Positions 6,299 to 14,565 are shown, numbered from the stretch's first letter. The stretch is 33,969 nt of DNA from CAYFVR01 sp964346545 (GCA_964346545.1 CAYFVR010000012.1:1-33969), one strand, 5' to 3'. The notes: generated from the letters alone by a model not told the origin. A program made the numbers and translations.

Positions 6299-7783
6299 TC
6301 AAGGCTGATAATATGCCGGTCCGACGCGAACCCGCAGCCGGTTTCGCACCTCGACCGCGCCGCCGTCCCGGGCGTTCTTGGTGGCGGCCCGGCGGGCCTC
6401 CAGGGTGTCCACGACGCCGGCAAGGGTGGCGACGCCGCCGCGAACGGTGACGGTGACGTCGTCTCCGTCCACGAAGGGCGTCCAGAACAGCTCATCCCGA
6501 ATGTCCTCCCGGATTTCCGGGTCGGATTTCCGGGCCGTCTCCTCCGCCGCCACGTCGATCCGGTTGGCCACGCGAACCACGCCGCGAACTTCGGAGACCA
6601 CCCGCTCGGCGACCGCTTTTTGATGGTCCGAATCCACCGTGCCCGTCAGTTCGGCCACGCCGCCGGTCACTTCCACGCCGATCTCGTGCTGATGAACCTC
6701 GGCGTTGGCCAAAAGCGCCGTTCGAACCCGTTGCGAGATGCGAGGATCCCCTTCAACCATGGGATCCCGGGTGGAAATCATCCCCGGCCTGATCCCCACG
6801 TTGTTCCGCACCATCCAGACGCCCCGGGTGGCGCGGGCCGTTTCCGCCAAGGCCCACCGTGTGCCGGCCCGTTCCACGCGACCGTCCAGCGTGACCACGC
6901 CGTCTTTCGCGTAGATTTCGATGGTCTCCGCGTCGATTCGCGGGTCCAGGGAGAACGCCCGCCGCACCGCCTTGGCCACGGATTCGTCGTCGGCGTCGGG
7001 CAACGGCTTTGAAAGAGGAACGGAATCCGTTCCCTCCGACGCCACGGTCACGCCGTTGACGCTGACCGCCGTGACGCCCTTGACCCAAGCGTCCGCTTGG
7101 GCTCGTCGCCGCTGCATGGCGCTGGCCACCGAACCGAGAAGTTCCACCTTGCCGTCGTTGACCGCCACGTCCAAATCGGCCCCATGGAGCCAGGCATCCC
7201 ATCGCAGGACGGTTTCGACGTCCTTTCGGATATCGGCGTCGGTGCGCTCGGCGTCGTAAACGATCTCCAAATCGTTCTCCACGCCTTTGACGCCCCGGAT
7301 GCTTTTGGCCTTTTGCTCGGCCAGCCGTTTTTCCCGCCAGGAATTGACCGTGCCTTCCAGCGTCACCATGCCTTCGGCCGCGGAAACCTCGATGGTCTGG
7401 ACGTTGGGCGCGGGACACCGTTTTAGCGCGGCGCTCACGTCGGCGCGGATCTCCTCGGCGGGACGATCCGGCGTCCGGACTTCGACGGTGTTCACCACGG
7501 AGCGGACGCCCCGAATGTTTTCCGCCAGCCGGGGGGCACGATCCGCGCTCAACGCGTTGTGGGTGACGCCGGACAACGTGACCACCCCGTCCTCCACCAC
7601 AACGTCAATCAGATGATTGGAAACGCCGGGGTCCTTCTCCAGCCGGGTCTCCACGGCCACCCGCAATTCCTGGTCCGTCATGGGGCGGGCCCCCGCCGAA
7701 AACGGGATCAACAGCGAGAAAATCAGGCCGACGAAAAAAACCAGCCGGAGCCGGGTGGAGAAAAAGGAAGGAATAGGATTCAC
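6299..7783 (-). CDS. Periplasmic protein with six BON domains
   Basis: This 494-aa protein has an N-terminal signal peptide (basic MNPIPSFFSTRLR, then a hydrophobic core to about residue 32 ending SAGA). After it come six consecutive BON domains of about 70 residues, starting near residues 36, 108, 181, 265, 345 and 420. Each shows the pattern acidic helix, then G-x-V-x-L-x-G-x-V, then R-x-A-x-x-x-A-x-x-x-x-GV. BON domains bind phospholipid or envelope surfaces; OsmY, with two domains, is an osmotically induced periplasmic example. Six is unusually many. A GGAGGTG site precedes the ATG. The gene stands alone on this strand, with a 264-nt gap upstream in which I see no gene. An envelope-stress role is inference. 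Confidence 0.88.
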   Translation of the reverse strand: MNPIPSFFSTRLRLVFFVGLIFSLLIPFSAGARPMTDQELRVAVETRLEKDPGVSNHLIDVVVEDGVVTLSGVTHNALSADRAPRLAENIRGVRSVVNTVEVRTPDRPAEEIRADVSAALKRCPAPNVQTIEVSAAEGMVTLEGTVNSWREKRLAEQKAKSIRGVKGVENDLEIVYDAERTDADIRKDVETVLRWDAWLHGADLDVAVNDGKVELLGSVASAMQRRRAQADAWVKGVTAVSVNGVTVASEGTDSVPLSKPLPDADDESVAKAVRRAFSLDPRIDAETIEIYAKDGVVTLDGRVERAGTRWALAETARATRGVWMVRNNVGIRPGMISTRDPMVEGDPRISQRVRTALLANAEVHQHEIGVEVTGGVAELTGTVDSDHQKAVAERVVSEVRGVVRVANRIDVAAEETARKSDPEIREDIRDELFWTPFVDGDDVTVTVRGGVATLAGVVDTLEARRAATKNARDGGAVEVRNRLRVRVGPAYYQP

Positions 7784-8047
7784 CGTTGCACCTCCGTATT
7801 TTTGGGCGTGTTCTTGGGCGTAATCTTTTGATTTCCATGCGGGGGATTGCCACGCGGGGTCTCGTGGCCGCGTCGTCGCGCCTCTCCGAAACGCCCTTCA
7901 AAAATCAGACTACGCTTCCCACCCTACCCGGTTCACGGCCAATCAAAATGGGGCGATGCCTGTATCCACCGGAACCGATCCGTGTATTTGGTCGCTTCGG
8001 GTTCGCAAATGGCCGGCCCCGGCAATCGAGGGAGGGGGCCGAAGGGA

Positions 8048-8491
8048 TCAGCCGAACCCGAAGAAAATCATGTACAGCTCCCACAAAATCACGATTTCAA
8101 ACGCCCCGGCCAAAAAGTAAAAGAGCCGATCCGCCAGTTTCTCGCCCTTCTCCCCCATGTGGATCGGGCCAAGCAACATCACGGCGACGCAAATCACCGT
8201 AATTCCGTACTTGGCGATCATGAAAACGGCCGGACCAAATTCCAGAAAGAAGGCCATGACCGGATTGGTTTCCACGGCCCCCATGTGCAGCAGATACAAA
8301 GTGAAAAAGGCGTCCAGAAAACTGAGCAAAAGCACGAAGAGAATGCGGGCCAGCAACTTGGGCGGATACCGGCGCGCCGGCTTTCGCGTCCGCTCGGCTT
8401 CGCGAAACGATTCCGTCGATTGGCCGGCGGCTTCGCTTTCCCGGTTCGGGACCGCTTCCCGGGCATTGGGAGTACGGGGAGGTGGGGACAT
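8048..8491 (-). CDS. DUF5658-type inner-membrane protein
   Basis: This 147-aa protein has an N-terminal cytoplasmic tail of about 45 residues rich in Pro, Arg and Glu. Three membrane segments follow, at about 49-68, 78-110 (as a re-entrant or paired stretch) and 122-145. The motif LLSFLDAFFTLYLLHMGAVETNPVM is the DUF5658 signature (LDA-x-x-TLYLL, then E-x-NP-x-M). The family function is unknown. The gene is transcribed away from the small membrane gene at 8653, so the 161 nt between them must hold two divergent promoters; I could not identify either with confidence. Confidence 0.8.
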   Translation of the reverse strand: MSPPPRTPNAREAVPNRESEAAGQSTESFREAERTRKPARRYPPKLLARILFVLLLSFLDAFFTLYLLHMGAVETNPVMAFFLEFGPAVFMIAKYGITVICVAVMLLGPIHMGEKGEKLADRLFYFLAGAFEIVILWELYMIFFGFG

Positions 8492-8610
8492 GTGGTTTTT
8501 CCTCGGTTCGCGGGTACGCCGGCGGAAGCGGAATACCCCGTTTCAACGGATTTCATGGGGGGGACACCCTATATCCTCCGGCGCCGCGTTCTTTTATCTT
8601 GGAAGTAAAA

Positions 8611-8626
8611 GCGGCCGAAAGGCCGC
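8611..8626 (+). promoter_or_regulatory. Leader hairpin GCGGCC-GAAA-GGCCGC
   Basis: A perfect 6-bp GC stem is capped by a GAAA tetraloop and ends 26 nt before the ATG of the next gene, just ahead of its AAGGAGG site. GNRA-capped hairpins of this kind are very stable in RNA. It may stabilise the mRNA 5' end or modulate translation. No regulator can be named. Confidence 0.4.
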
Positions 8627-8652
8627 GCGGAATTTCATCCAAGGAGGATCCC

Positions 8653-9048
8653 ATGATTTTGCTGCATCTTCTTTTCGCGGTTTTTTTCGCGGCCCTGATC
8701 GGCGGCCTGCTGGTCGGGGCTTTTCGGGCACGAACGCCATGGACCGGATTCGCGATCTTTTTTCTGGTGCTTTTCCTGGCCACCTGGGCGGGCGGCGTAT
8801 GGATGACGCCCATGGGCGGCGCGCTCTGGGGCGTGCATTGGTTCCCGTTCCTGTTGACCGCCATCATCGTGGCGCTGTTGCTGGCCGCGGCCACCACGGC
8901 CGAAGAGCCGCCGGACACCACCGTGGAGTTGGTGGATGAAGCCAAAATGGAACGGGAGCGCCGGGCCACCGCCGCCGCCTTCGGGGTGTTTTTCTGGGTC
9001 TTGCTGTTCGCGCTGGCCATCGCCATCATCGTGCGCTACCTGTTCTGA
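8653..9048 (+). CDS. Four-helix membrane protein of unknown function
   Basis: This 131-aa protein starts at ATG ATT TTG, with AAGGAGG 5 nt upstream. It has four hydrophobic segments: about 2-22, 31-49, 63-83 and 108-130. Between the third and fourth lies a charged loop (EEPPDTTVELVDEAKMERERRA). The second and third helices flank a Gly/Trp-rich loop (WAGGVWMTPMGGALWGVHWF). I do not recognise a named family. It is transcribed divergently from the DUF5658 gene and ends 218 nt before GAPDH; a 7-bp inverted repeat (ATTGCCG/CGGCAAT, 9051-9074) after its stop could be a weak terminator. Confidence 0.7.
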   Translation: MILLHLLFAVFFAALIGGLLVGAFRARTPWTGFAIFFLVLFLATWAGGVWMTPMGGALWGVHWFPFLLTAIIVALLLAAATTAEEPPDTTVELVDEAKMERERRATAAAFGVFFWVLLFALAIAIIVRYLF

Positions 9049-9266
9049 TTATTGCCGATTTCCAACCCGGCAATGTTCGGAACCGATCCATCGCCCAACG
9101 GTCCAGCGGGACCATTCGACCGGGTCGATCGAATCAACCGCCGGTCCACCCGGGTTTTCCCCAATCCGACGAAGACGAAAAAGAATCCGCCCGGCCCGAC
9201 GACGTCCGATCGGCTCGCGGCTTTCCGTCGGTTTTCTTTTGAATCCACAAGCTGGAGGCAACCAAC

Positions 9267-10277
9267 ATGATGAAGATCGCCATTAACGGTCTGGGCCGCA
9301 TCGGCCGGGCCGTGCTCAAGCAGGTCATCGAACGGCCCGAGATGGAACTGGTGGCCGTCAACGAACTGAATCCGGCGGACAACATCGCCTATCTGCTCAA
9401 ATACGACAGCGTCTACGGCCGCTACGACAAATCGGTGGAGGCGGACGACCAAGGCCGACTGGTGGTGAACGGAAAACCGTTTCGAACCACCCGGGAGAAA
9501 GACCCGGCCGCCCTGGACTGGAAATCGCTGGACGTGGACTTGGTCTTTGAATGCACCGGGGTTTTCCGGAAGAAACCGGATTTGGAAAAACACCTGGAGG
9601 CCGGAGCGCGTCATGTACTCCTCTCCGCGCCGGAAAAAACCGGCGAAGTGCCCATGATCGTCCACGGCGTCAACAAGCTGGAATCGCCCTCCCCCCTGCT
9701 TTCCACCGCAAGCTGCACCACCAACTGCATCGCGCCGGTGGCGGAGGTGATGTCCCGGCGGGTCGGCGTGGTGAAGGCGGCCATGACCACCATCCACGCC
9801 TACACCGCCAGCCAGTCGGTCATCGACGGCCCCAAAAATAAATGGCGCCGGGGCCGGGCCGCGGCGGTCAATTTCGTGCCGACCACCACGGGCGCGGCCG
9901 AGGCCACCACGAAAATTCTTCCGGATCTGGCCGGCCGGTTCGACGGCGCGGCGGTTCGGGGTCCGGTGCCTTCCGGCTCCCTGACGGACATCACCTTCGT
10001 GGTCAAACGATCCACCAGCGTCGAGGAAATCAACTCCATTTTCGAGGAAGAGGCGAACGGCGACCGCTATCGAGGCATTATGGGCGTCAGCCACGATCCC
10101 CTGGTCTCCTCGGACATCATCGGAGATTCCCGGGCCTCCGTGGTCGACCTCAACACCACCCAGGTGATCGACGGCGACCTGGTGAAGCTCATGAGCTGGT
10201 ACGACAACGAATGGGGCTACGCCAGCCAGATGGTCCGGGAGGCGGAACACATGCTGGAGCTGGAGGGCCGGACCTAA
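9267..10277 (+). CDS. gap: Type I glyceraldehyde-3-phosphate dehydrogenase
   Basis: The 336-aa enzyme converts glyceraldehyde-3-phosphate, NAD+ and phosphate to 1,3-bisphosphoglycerate in the cytosol, in glycolysis or in reverse for gluconeogenesis. The NAD-binding Rossmann start INGLGRIGR is at residues 6-14. The active site STASCTTNC has catalytic Cys150, and the partner His177 lies in TIHAYT. The family signatures FVPTTTGAA and WYDNEWGYA are intact. After the second beta strand the sequence reads VNELNPADN, with Glu where most NAD-type enzymes have Asp; this still favours NAD over NADP. The start is the first of two ATG codons after GGAGGCAACCAAC. The gene stands alone, facing the ROK kinase gene, with a terminator overlapping its stop. 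Confidence 0.96.
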   Translation: MMKIAINGLGRIGRAVLKQVIERPEMELVAVNELNPADNIAYLLKYDSVYGRYDKSVEADDQGRLVVNGKPFRTTREKDPAALDWKSLDVDLVFECTGVFRKKPDLEKHLEAGARHVLLSAPEKTGEVPMIVHGVNKLESPSPLLSTASCTTNCIAPVAEVMSRRVGVVKAAMTTIHAYTASQSVIDGPKNKWRRGRAAAVNFVPTTTGAAEATTKILPDLAGRFDGAAVRGPVPSGSLTDITFVVKRSTSVEEINSIFEEEANGDRYRGIMGVSHDPLVSSDIIGDSRASVVDLNTTQVIDGDLVKLMSWYDNEWGYASQMVREAEHMLELEGRT

Positions 10278-10298
10278 CGGCAACGCCGTTCATTTTGG
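10276..10298 (+). terminator. Intrinsic terminator of gap
   Basis: AACGGC-AAC-GCCGTT overlaps the TAA stop and is followed by CATTTTGG. A 6-bp stem and a short T-run make a modest Rho-independent terminator. Confidence 0.5.
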
Positions 10299-10310
10299 AA
10301 CGATCGATCG

Positions 10311-10325
10311 GGGCGTATCACGCCC
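10311..10325. repeat. Palindrome GGGCGT-ATC-ACGCCC between convergent genes
   Basis: The 6-bp stem shares the GGGCGTAT core with the palindromes at 3655-3673 and 13053-13069. It lies in the 102-nt gap between gap and the ROK kinase and may assist termination from either side. Confidence 0.4.
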
Positions 10326-10379
10326 TTGGCGGCAGGGACGCATCGCATACGACGCCCTTTGCCAATCAAGCACCATTGT

Positions 10380-11360
10380 TCATCGGGAATCCCAAAGTGA
10401 ACGGGGAGAAGGCGCATCCACGTATCCGCCGTCGGATGCGTCTTCCCGCTCCGCCCCCAGCCAGGCGGCGCCGAACACGCCGGCGGCGTCGCCCAGTTGG
10501 GCCTGGAGAATCGGCGTTCGGGCGTCGGATCGATAGGCCCAGGCCCGAACCCGCTCCGCCCCGTCGTGGTAGAGTTCCGGAATCCCCGAGAGCCCGCCGC
10601 CGATCACCACCGCGTCGGGGTCCAGCGCCGAAATCATCCCGCCCAGACTCCGCCCGAAATCATCCAAAAATTGCTCGAACACCGAAACCGGGTCCGGCTC
10701 CCCGGCCCGGTAACCGGCCACGATTTCCTCCATGGACGCCTCGCGCCCGAAGCGCCGCCGGAACGACCGTTCCACGCCGGCGCCGCTGATCCGGGTTTCG
10801 ATGCAGCCCCGGTTTCCGCAGCCGCAGGGGGGACCGTCGGGCTCGATGGAGATGTGGCCCCATTCCCCCGCGAACCCGTGCGCGCCGGCCCAGATGTTCC
10901 CGCGGACGGACAGCGCCCCGCCGCAGCCGGTGCCCAGCACCACGCCGAAAACCACGCCGTATCCCCGCCCCGCCCCGCTTCGACATTCCGCCCGCAAAAA
11001 ACAGTTGGCGTCGTTGTCCAGCCGCACCGGCATCCCCAGCGCCCGGGAGAGGTCCTCGCCCAGCGTCCGGTCGTTCAGCATGGAAAGGTTGGGCGTAAAG
11101 ACCTTACCGTTCGAGCGATGGATCATGCCGGGAATACCCATCCCGACGGCGAGTCCGGCTTCCTTCCGGTCGCCTTTTGGAATCGCCTCGGCGGCGTCTT
11201 GAACGGCGTCGCGAAGCGTCCGGACCACCGATTCGTAATCGCCGTCCCGCGGGGTGGAAACCCGGTTGCGGAAGCGTTCGCGGTCGGACGGGTCCAGCAG
11301 AATCACCTCGGCCTTGGTCCCGCCGAGATCCACGCCGATTTTCCAGGGGTCCGTTTGCAT
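10380..11360 (-). CDS. ROK-family sugar kinase (Mak/fructokinase-like)
   Basis: The 326-aa cytosolic enzyme should phosphorylate a hexose with ATP. The phosphate-1 motif is DLGGTK (residues 11-16), the catalytic base lies in DNDAN (Asp117), and VLGTGCGGAL is the second nucleotide motif. The ROK zinc site is complete: His169 in GEWGHI plus Cys179, Cys181 and Cys186 in CGCGNRGCIE. The wording around these sites (IGVDLGGTKAEVI, GCIETRISGAG) is closer to E. coli Mak, a manno(fructo)kinase, than to glucokinases or NagC repressors, and there is no helix-turn-helix domain. Substrate is therefore probably fructose or a related hexose, by inference. It faces gap tail to tail. The P-type ATPase fragment lies upstream on the same strand with a terminator between. 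Confidence 0.88.
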   Translation of the reverse strand: MQTDPWKIGVDLGGTKAEVILLDPSDRERFRNRVSTPRDGDYESVVRTLRDAVQDAAEAIPKGDRKEAGLAVGMGIPGMIHRSNGKVFTPNLSMLNDRTLGEDLSRALGMPVRLDNDANCFLRAECRSGAGRGYGVVFGVVLGTGCGGALSVRGNIWAGAHGFAGEWGHISIEPDGPPCGCGNRGCIETRISGAGVERSFRRRFGREASMEEIVAGYRAGEPDPVSVFEQFLDDFGRSLGGMISALDPDAVVIGGGLSGIPELYHDGAERVRAWAYRSDARTPILQAQLGDAAGVFGAAWLGAEREDASDGGYVDAPSPRSLWDSR

Positions 11361-11398
11361 GGGGAACCATCCAATGATGGGGGAAAGGGAGAAACGAT

Positions 11399-11439
11399 AA
11401 AAAAATTCCCCGGCCGGGAAAATGCTCCGACCGAGGAAT
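11399..11439 (-). terminator. Rho-independent terminator after the ATPase fragment
   Basis: On the minus strand, ATTCCTCGGTCGG pairs with CCGGCCGGGGAAT (with G-U pairs) to give a long stem, directly followed by seven T residues. It is a strong intrinsic terminator 15 nt after the stop of the ATPase fragment, so that fragment is the end of a real transcript. Confidence 0.75.
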
Positions 11440-11453
11440 GATTGCGCTGAAAA

Positions 11454-11690
11454 TTACGCCGCTTCCGGCTGGGCCGCCGCGTCTTCCGCGTCCGAAGTCG
11501 ACAGGGTCATCATGCCGGGCTCGGCCTGGCGCAACTCGTCCCACAGGCCCGTCAAAAAGGGCCAGCCGCCATAGAAAAAGACGGCGGTCGAGAGCGCGAG
11601 CTGCACGTATCCGTCGTAGGGGAAGGTCCACTGGACGCCGATCAGATCCTGGATCAGCGGCGCCAGCGCCAGAATGGGAAGGGTGAGCAC
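11454..11690 (-). pseudogene. N-terminal fragment of a P1B-type metal ATPase
   Basis: The frame reads LTLPILALAPLIQ, then FPYDGYVQLALSTAVFFYGGWPFL and LRQAEPGMMTL, the first two membrane helices of CopA/ZntA-like heavy-metal ATPases. It stops 15 residues later, in Ala/Glu-rich sequence unrelated to the family; the actuator, phosphorylation (DKTG) and nucleotide domains are absent. The homology also continues upstream of the only usable in-frame start (GTG, 11690) as FRRRFWVSLV. The good GGGAGGTG site at 11752-11759 and a GTG there are one base out of frame, across a run of seven A on the coding strand. A single-base indel in that run would join them. I call it a degenerate remnant; a retained mini-protein of two helices is the alternative, since a strong terminator follows. 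Confidence 0.6.
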
Positions 11691-11890
11691 GAGGGAAACC
11701 CAGAAGCGGCGGCGGAAGTTTGTTTTTTTCTTTATCCGGCGTGAAAGGAATCACCTCCCAAGGGGTTGGGGTTTTCGAAAAGGCGCCGCCCCGGCGCTCC
11801 GCCGGGACGAACCCGGGGGATTTCGGCGCGGCCGCCGGCGCCGAGGGCTGGAGAAAACGCCGCCCCGGTTTCCGAAGGCCGAGCTGCCGA

Positions 11891-12895
11891 TTATTCCTTC
11901 TTTTTCTCCCGAGACGGCGGGGCCATGAATTCCGGGCCCACCGGATCGGTGATGGTCTCCTCCAGAATCCGATCCACCTCGGCCATGCCCTCGGCGTCGA
12001 TGGACCAGTCGAAGACCTCGGAAACCGGATTCATCTGATCCGGCCGGCGGCCGCCCCACAGGGCGATTTCCACCTTCCGATCCAGCACCCAGCGCACCGC
12101 GAAGGGCAGCAAATCCTTGTCGTACCGTTCCCGGGCCAGCTCGGCGATCTTGTCCGCCGCCGCCAGATATTGGCCGAAGCGGGCGCCCTGGAACTTGGGA
12201 TCGTACTGGCGGAGATCGTCGCCGGTAAATTCCCGGTCCCGCGTCATCTTGCCGGACAGCAAGCCGCGACAAAGGGCGCCGTAGGTCATCAGGGCGATCT
12301 TGCCCTTTTGGCAATAGGGCTTGACGTCCGACTCGATTTCCCGTTCGAAAATATTGTAGGGCGGCTGGCAGGCATTGAGGCGGGCCTTGTTCCGGAAGGC
12401 GTCCATCTGTTCGGGCGAATAGTTGCTGACGCCGACGGCCCGGATTTTTCCGTCCGTCACCAGTTCGTTCATCATCCAGGCGGTCTCTTCGAACGGAACC
12501 AGCGGATCGGGCCAGTGGATGTAGTAGAGATCGATGTAGTCGATCCGGAGTCGCCGAAGGGAATCCTCGATCTCCTTTTTGATCCGCTCCTGGGTGGAAT
12601 TTCGGTAGACCCCTCCCGATTCGGTCCATTCCAGCGCCACCTTGGTGGAGATGAACACTTCGTCCCGGGAGGCGGAAGCCTCCCGGATGGCTTTTCCGAC
12701 GATTTCCTCCGACCGGCCGAACCCGTACACCGGGGCGGTGTCCACCAGGTTGACGCCTTTGTCCAGCGCCGCGTGGATGGTGCGAATCGACTCGGCTTCG
12801 TCGGTGCCGCCCCACATCCAGCCGCCGATGGCCCAGGTGCCCAGGGCGACGCGGGAGGAGACGATATCGGTTCCGGGGATGGTGGCGTATTCCAT
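11891..12895 (-). CDS. Aldo/keto reductase
   Basis: The 334-aa cytosolic oxidoreductase has an AKR (alpha/beta)8 barrel and should use NADPH to reduce an aldehyde or ketone; the substrate is unknown. The catalytic tetrad is visible: Asp and Tyr in LVDTAPVYGFGRSE, Lys in FISTKVALEW, and His in YYIHWPDP. The cofactor-side strands KIRAVGVSNYS and WVLDRKVEIALWGGRRPDQ are in place, and length and spacing fit the Tas/YajO-like group. The start is ATG GAA TAC after AAAGGAGCC; a 71-residue in-frame extension upstream lacks a ribosome site and homology. The C-terminus ends in a Lys/Glu-rich tail. The upstream region to the DUF488 gene contains one palindrome. Confidence 0.92.
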   Translation of the reverse strand: MEYATIPGTDIVSSRVALGTWAIGGWMWGGTDEAESIRTIHAALDKGVNLVDTAPVYGFGRSEEIVGKAIREASASRDEVFISTKVALEWTESGGVYRNSTQERIKKEIEDSLRRLRIDYIDLYYIHWPDPLVPFEETAWMMNELVTDGKIRAVGVSNYSPEQMDAFRNKARLNACQPPYNIFEREIESDVKPYCQKGKIALMTYGALCRGLLSGKMTRDREFTGDDLRQYDPKFQGARFGQYLAAADKIAELARERYDKDLLPFAVRWVLDRKVEIALWGGRRPDQMNPVSEVFDWSIDAEGMAEVDRILEETITDPVGPEFMAPPSREKKKE

Positions 12896-13052
12896 TTTGG
12901 TGGCTCCTTTGGATGAAGGGTTGCGTGGGATAAAAAATTGCGGAAAGCGCTTTTCGGGGATCGAAAACCGCTTCGCCGGCGGCCAAGGCCGCCGGCGAAA
13001 AAACGGCTTCACTCGCCGCCCCAGCCCAATCACGGTCATTTCGTGAAAAAAA

Positions 13053-13069
13053 GGCGTATCGCGTACGCC
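13053..13069. repeat. Palindrome GGCGTA-TCGCG-TACGCC
   Basis: This 6-bp stem shares its GGCGTATC core with the palindromes at 3655-3673 and 10311-10325. It lies between the DUF488 gene and the aldo/keto reductase start, both on the minus strand. In the minus direction six T residues follow (from the A-run at 13046-13052), so it can act as an intrinsic terminator of the DUF488 transcript. Confidence 0.5.
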
Positions 13070-13159
13070 CTCGATCCATCCGGCACGATTGTCCGTTTGA
13101 AATCCCAAGAAGTGAAAGACGTTGCGACCCCATCCCGCCCCGCCGGGGACGACGATTTT

Positions 13160-13516
13160 TTAAAGGTCCATCTTTTCCTTGAGATATTCTTTCAGCGCGG
13201 CCGCATGGCAACCGTTTCCGCGACGCTTGTTGTAAACCAGCGTGATCCGTCGATCCTGGGCCAGCTCGACCAGCCGGTCCATTTCTTCCACCTGATAGCC
13301 CAGTTCGCGGAAATAATTGCGCTTGAAACGTTGCCACTTTTCCGGATCGCCCTGATACCAGCGACGAAGCTCCCGGCTGGGCGCCAAGCCCTTCAGCCAA
13401 ACGTCCACCCGGGCTTGGGACCGGGGAATTTCCTTGGGCCAGGAACGGTCCACCATCACGCGGACGCCGTCCCGCTTTCCGGGTTCCTCGTCGATCGGTT
13501 TTTTCCATATTTGCAT
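13160..13516 (-). CDS. DUF488 family protein
   Basis: This 118-aa cytosolic protein starts at ATG CAA ATA TGG after AAAGGAG; a short upstream in-frame extension lacks support. The sequence follows the DUF488 (YeaO-like) pattern: RVMVDRSWPKEIPRSQARVD, then WLKGLAPSRELRRWY, DPEKWQRFKRNYFREL, and ITLVYNKRR near the end. Most members have RLWPRG where this one has RSWPKE, a small departure at the most conserved site. Function is unknown. It stands alone on the minus strand, back to back with the response regulator across a 398-nt gap. Confidence 0.82.
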   Translation of the reverse strand: MQIWKKPIDEEPGKRDGVRVMVDRSWPKEIPRSQARVDVWLKGLAPSRELRRWYQGDPEKWQRFKRNYFRELGYQVEEMDRLVELAQDRRITLVYNKRRGNGCHAAALKEYLKEKMDL

Positions 13517-13914
13517 CGAGCACTCCTTTGGGTTCGAAAATTGAGACACGCCCCTCCGACCAAAACGCCCGGAACACCTCGGAGCACCCTGGAGTACCGA
13601 ATGATGTCCGCCAAAATGACACGGAGGAAGCGCTCGGTAAATACGTCAAACCCTGTATCTTGAAACCGTCGGGACGGGGGACCGAACCGTTTTTCGAAAC
13701 AGAATACCGGTTTTGAATCCCGATTACAACCCGGTCGGCCGGCCGATCCTCGAACGGCCGGAAACCGCTCGGGGCCGCCGTCGTTGAAAGAGCTTGCCTG
13801 TTCCGCTTGCGGGTGGTAATTTTCCAGCATTTCCGGATTGCAGACCGGGCGAATCTCGCTCCCGAGGTCGAAGTTCCCCGTCTTGCGGCCCACATCTTAC
13901 GGAAGGAAGAGGGC
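13517..13914. other. 398-nt divergent intergenic region
   Basis: The region separates the DUF488 gene (minus) from the response regulator (plus) and must hold both promoters. I find no credible gene in it. A GC palindrome (GGTCGGCCGGCCGATCC) lies near 13732-13748. A weak sigma-70-like pair, TTGCCT at 13794 and TAATTT at 13817 with 17-nt spacing, could serve the regulator, but I would not rely on it. Confidence 0.35.
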
Positions 13915-14565
13915 ATGAAAAAGAAAACGGTGGTCATCGCCGAAGATCACACCATTTTGCGGGAAGGCCTCAGCACGCTTCTGGAAGCCAACGACCTGGA
14001 CGTGGTGGCCGAGGCCGAGGACGGCCTCATGGCCATTCGCAAAGTCGAACAGCACCAGCCCGATCTTCTTCTCCTGGATCTCTCCATGCCCAAGATGAAC
14101 GGCATCGCCGCCATCAAGGACGTCAAAAGCCGTTTTCCCGACACCCGCATCCTGGTGCTCACGGTCCACAAATCCGAGGAATACATCCTGGAAACCTTTC
14201 GTTCCGGCGCCGACGGCTATTGCCTGAAATACGCCAATTACGACGAACTCCAGACCGCCATCCAAAACGTGCTGACCGGAAAAACCTACCTGAGCCCCGA
14301 CATCTCCGAAAAGGTCCTGGAAGGCTACCTGGAGGGCCGCAAAGAGCTGAAAAACCAGTCCTCCTGGGAATCGCTGACCCAGCGGGAAAAGGAAATCCTC
14401 AAGCTGATCGGCGAAGGATACACCAACAACGAAATCGCCGACTACCTATGCATCAGCGTGAAAACGGTGGACAAGCACCGCGCCAACCTGATGAAAAAGC
14501 TCGACATCCATAACGCCGCCAAACTCACCGCCCTCGCCATCGAAAAAGGACTGGTCTCGACCTGA
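13915..14565 (+). CDS. NarL/FixJ-type response regulator
   Basis: This 216-aa DNA-binding regulator has two domains. The receiver domain (residues 4-120) has the acidic pocket EDH (10-12), phospho-acceptor Asp55 in LLLLDLSMP, Thr83 and Lys105 (GYCLK). The LuxR/NarL helix-turn-helix (about 148-212) contains LTQREKEILKLIGEGYTNNEIA and KTVDKHRANLMKKL. The start ATG AAA AAG follows GGAAGGAAGAGGGC. The partner kinase begins 42 nt downstream on the same strand, so they are almost certainly an operon and a cognate pair. Its targets cannot be read from the sequence; no neighbouring gene shows an obvious site. Confidence 0.94.
   Translation: MKKKTVVIAEDHTILREGLSTLLEANDLDVVAEAEDGLMAIRKVEQHQPDLLLLDLSMPKMNGIAAIKDVKSRFPDTRILVLTVHKSEEYILETFRSGADGYCLKYANYDELQTAIQNVLTGKTYLSPDISEKVLEGYLEGRKELKNQSSWESLTQREKEILKLIGEGYTNNEIADYLCISVKTVDKHRANLMKKLDIHNAAKLTALAIEKGLVST

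Noticed and set aside
13456..13893. Minus-strand ORF across the 398-nt gap before the response regulator
   Set aside because: It overlaps the start of the DUF488 gene out of phase, with no ribosome site or homology.
11751..13937. A 728-codon minus-strand frame over the aldo/keto reductase and DUF488 genes
   Set aside because: It overlaps two well-supported genes in a different frame and shows no domain.
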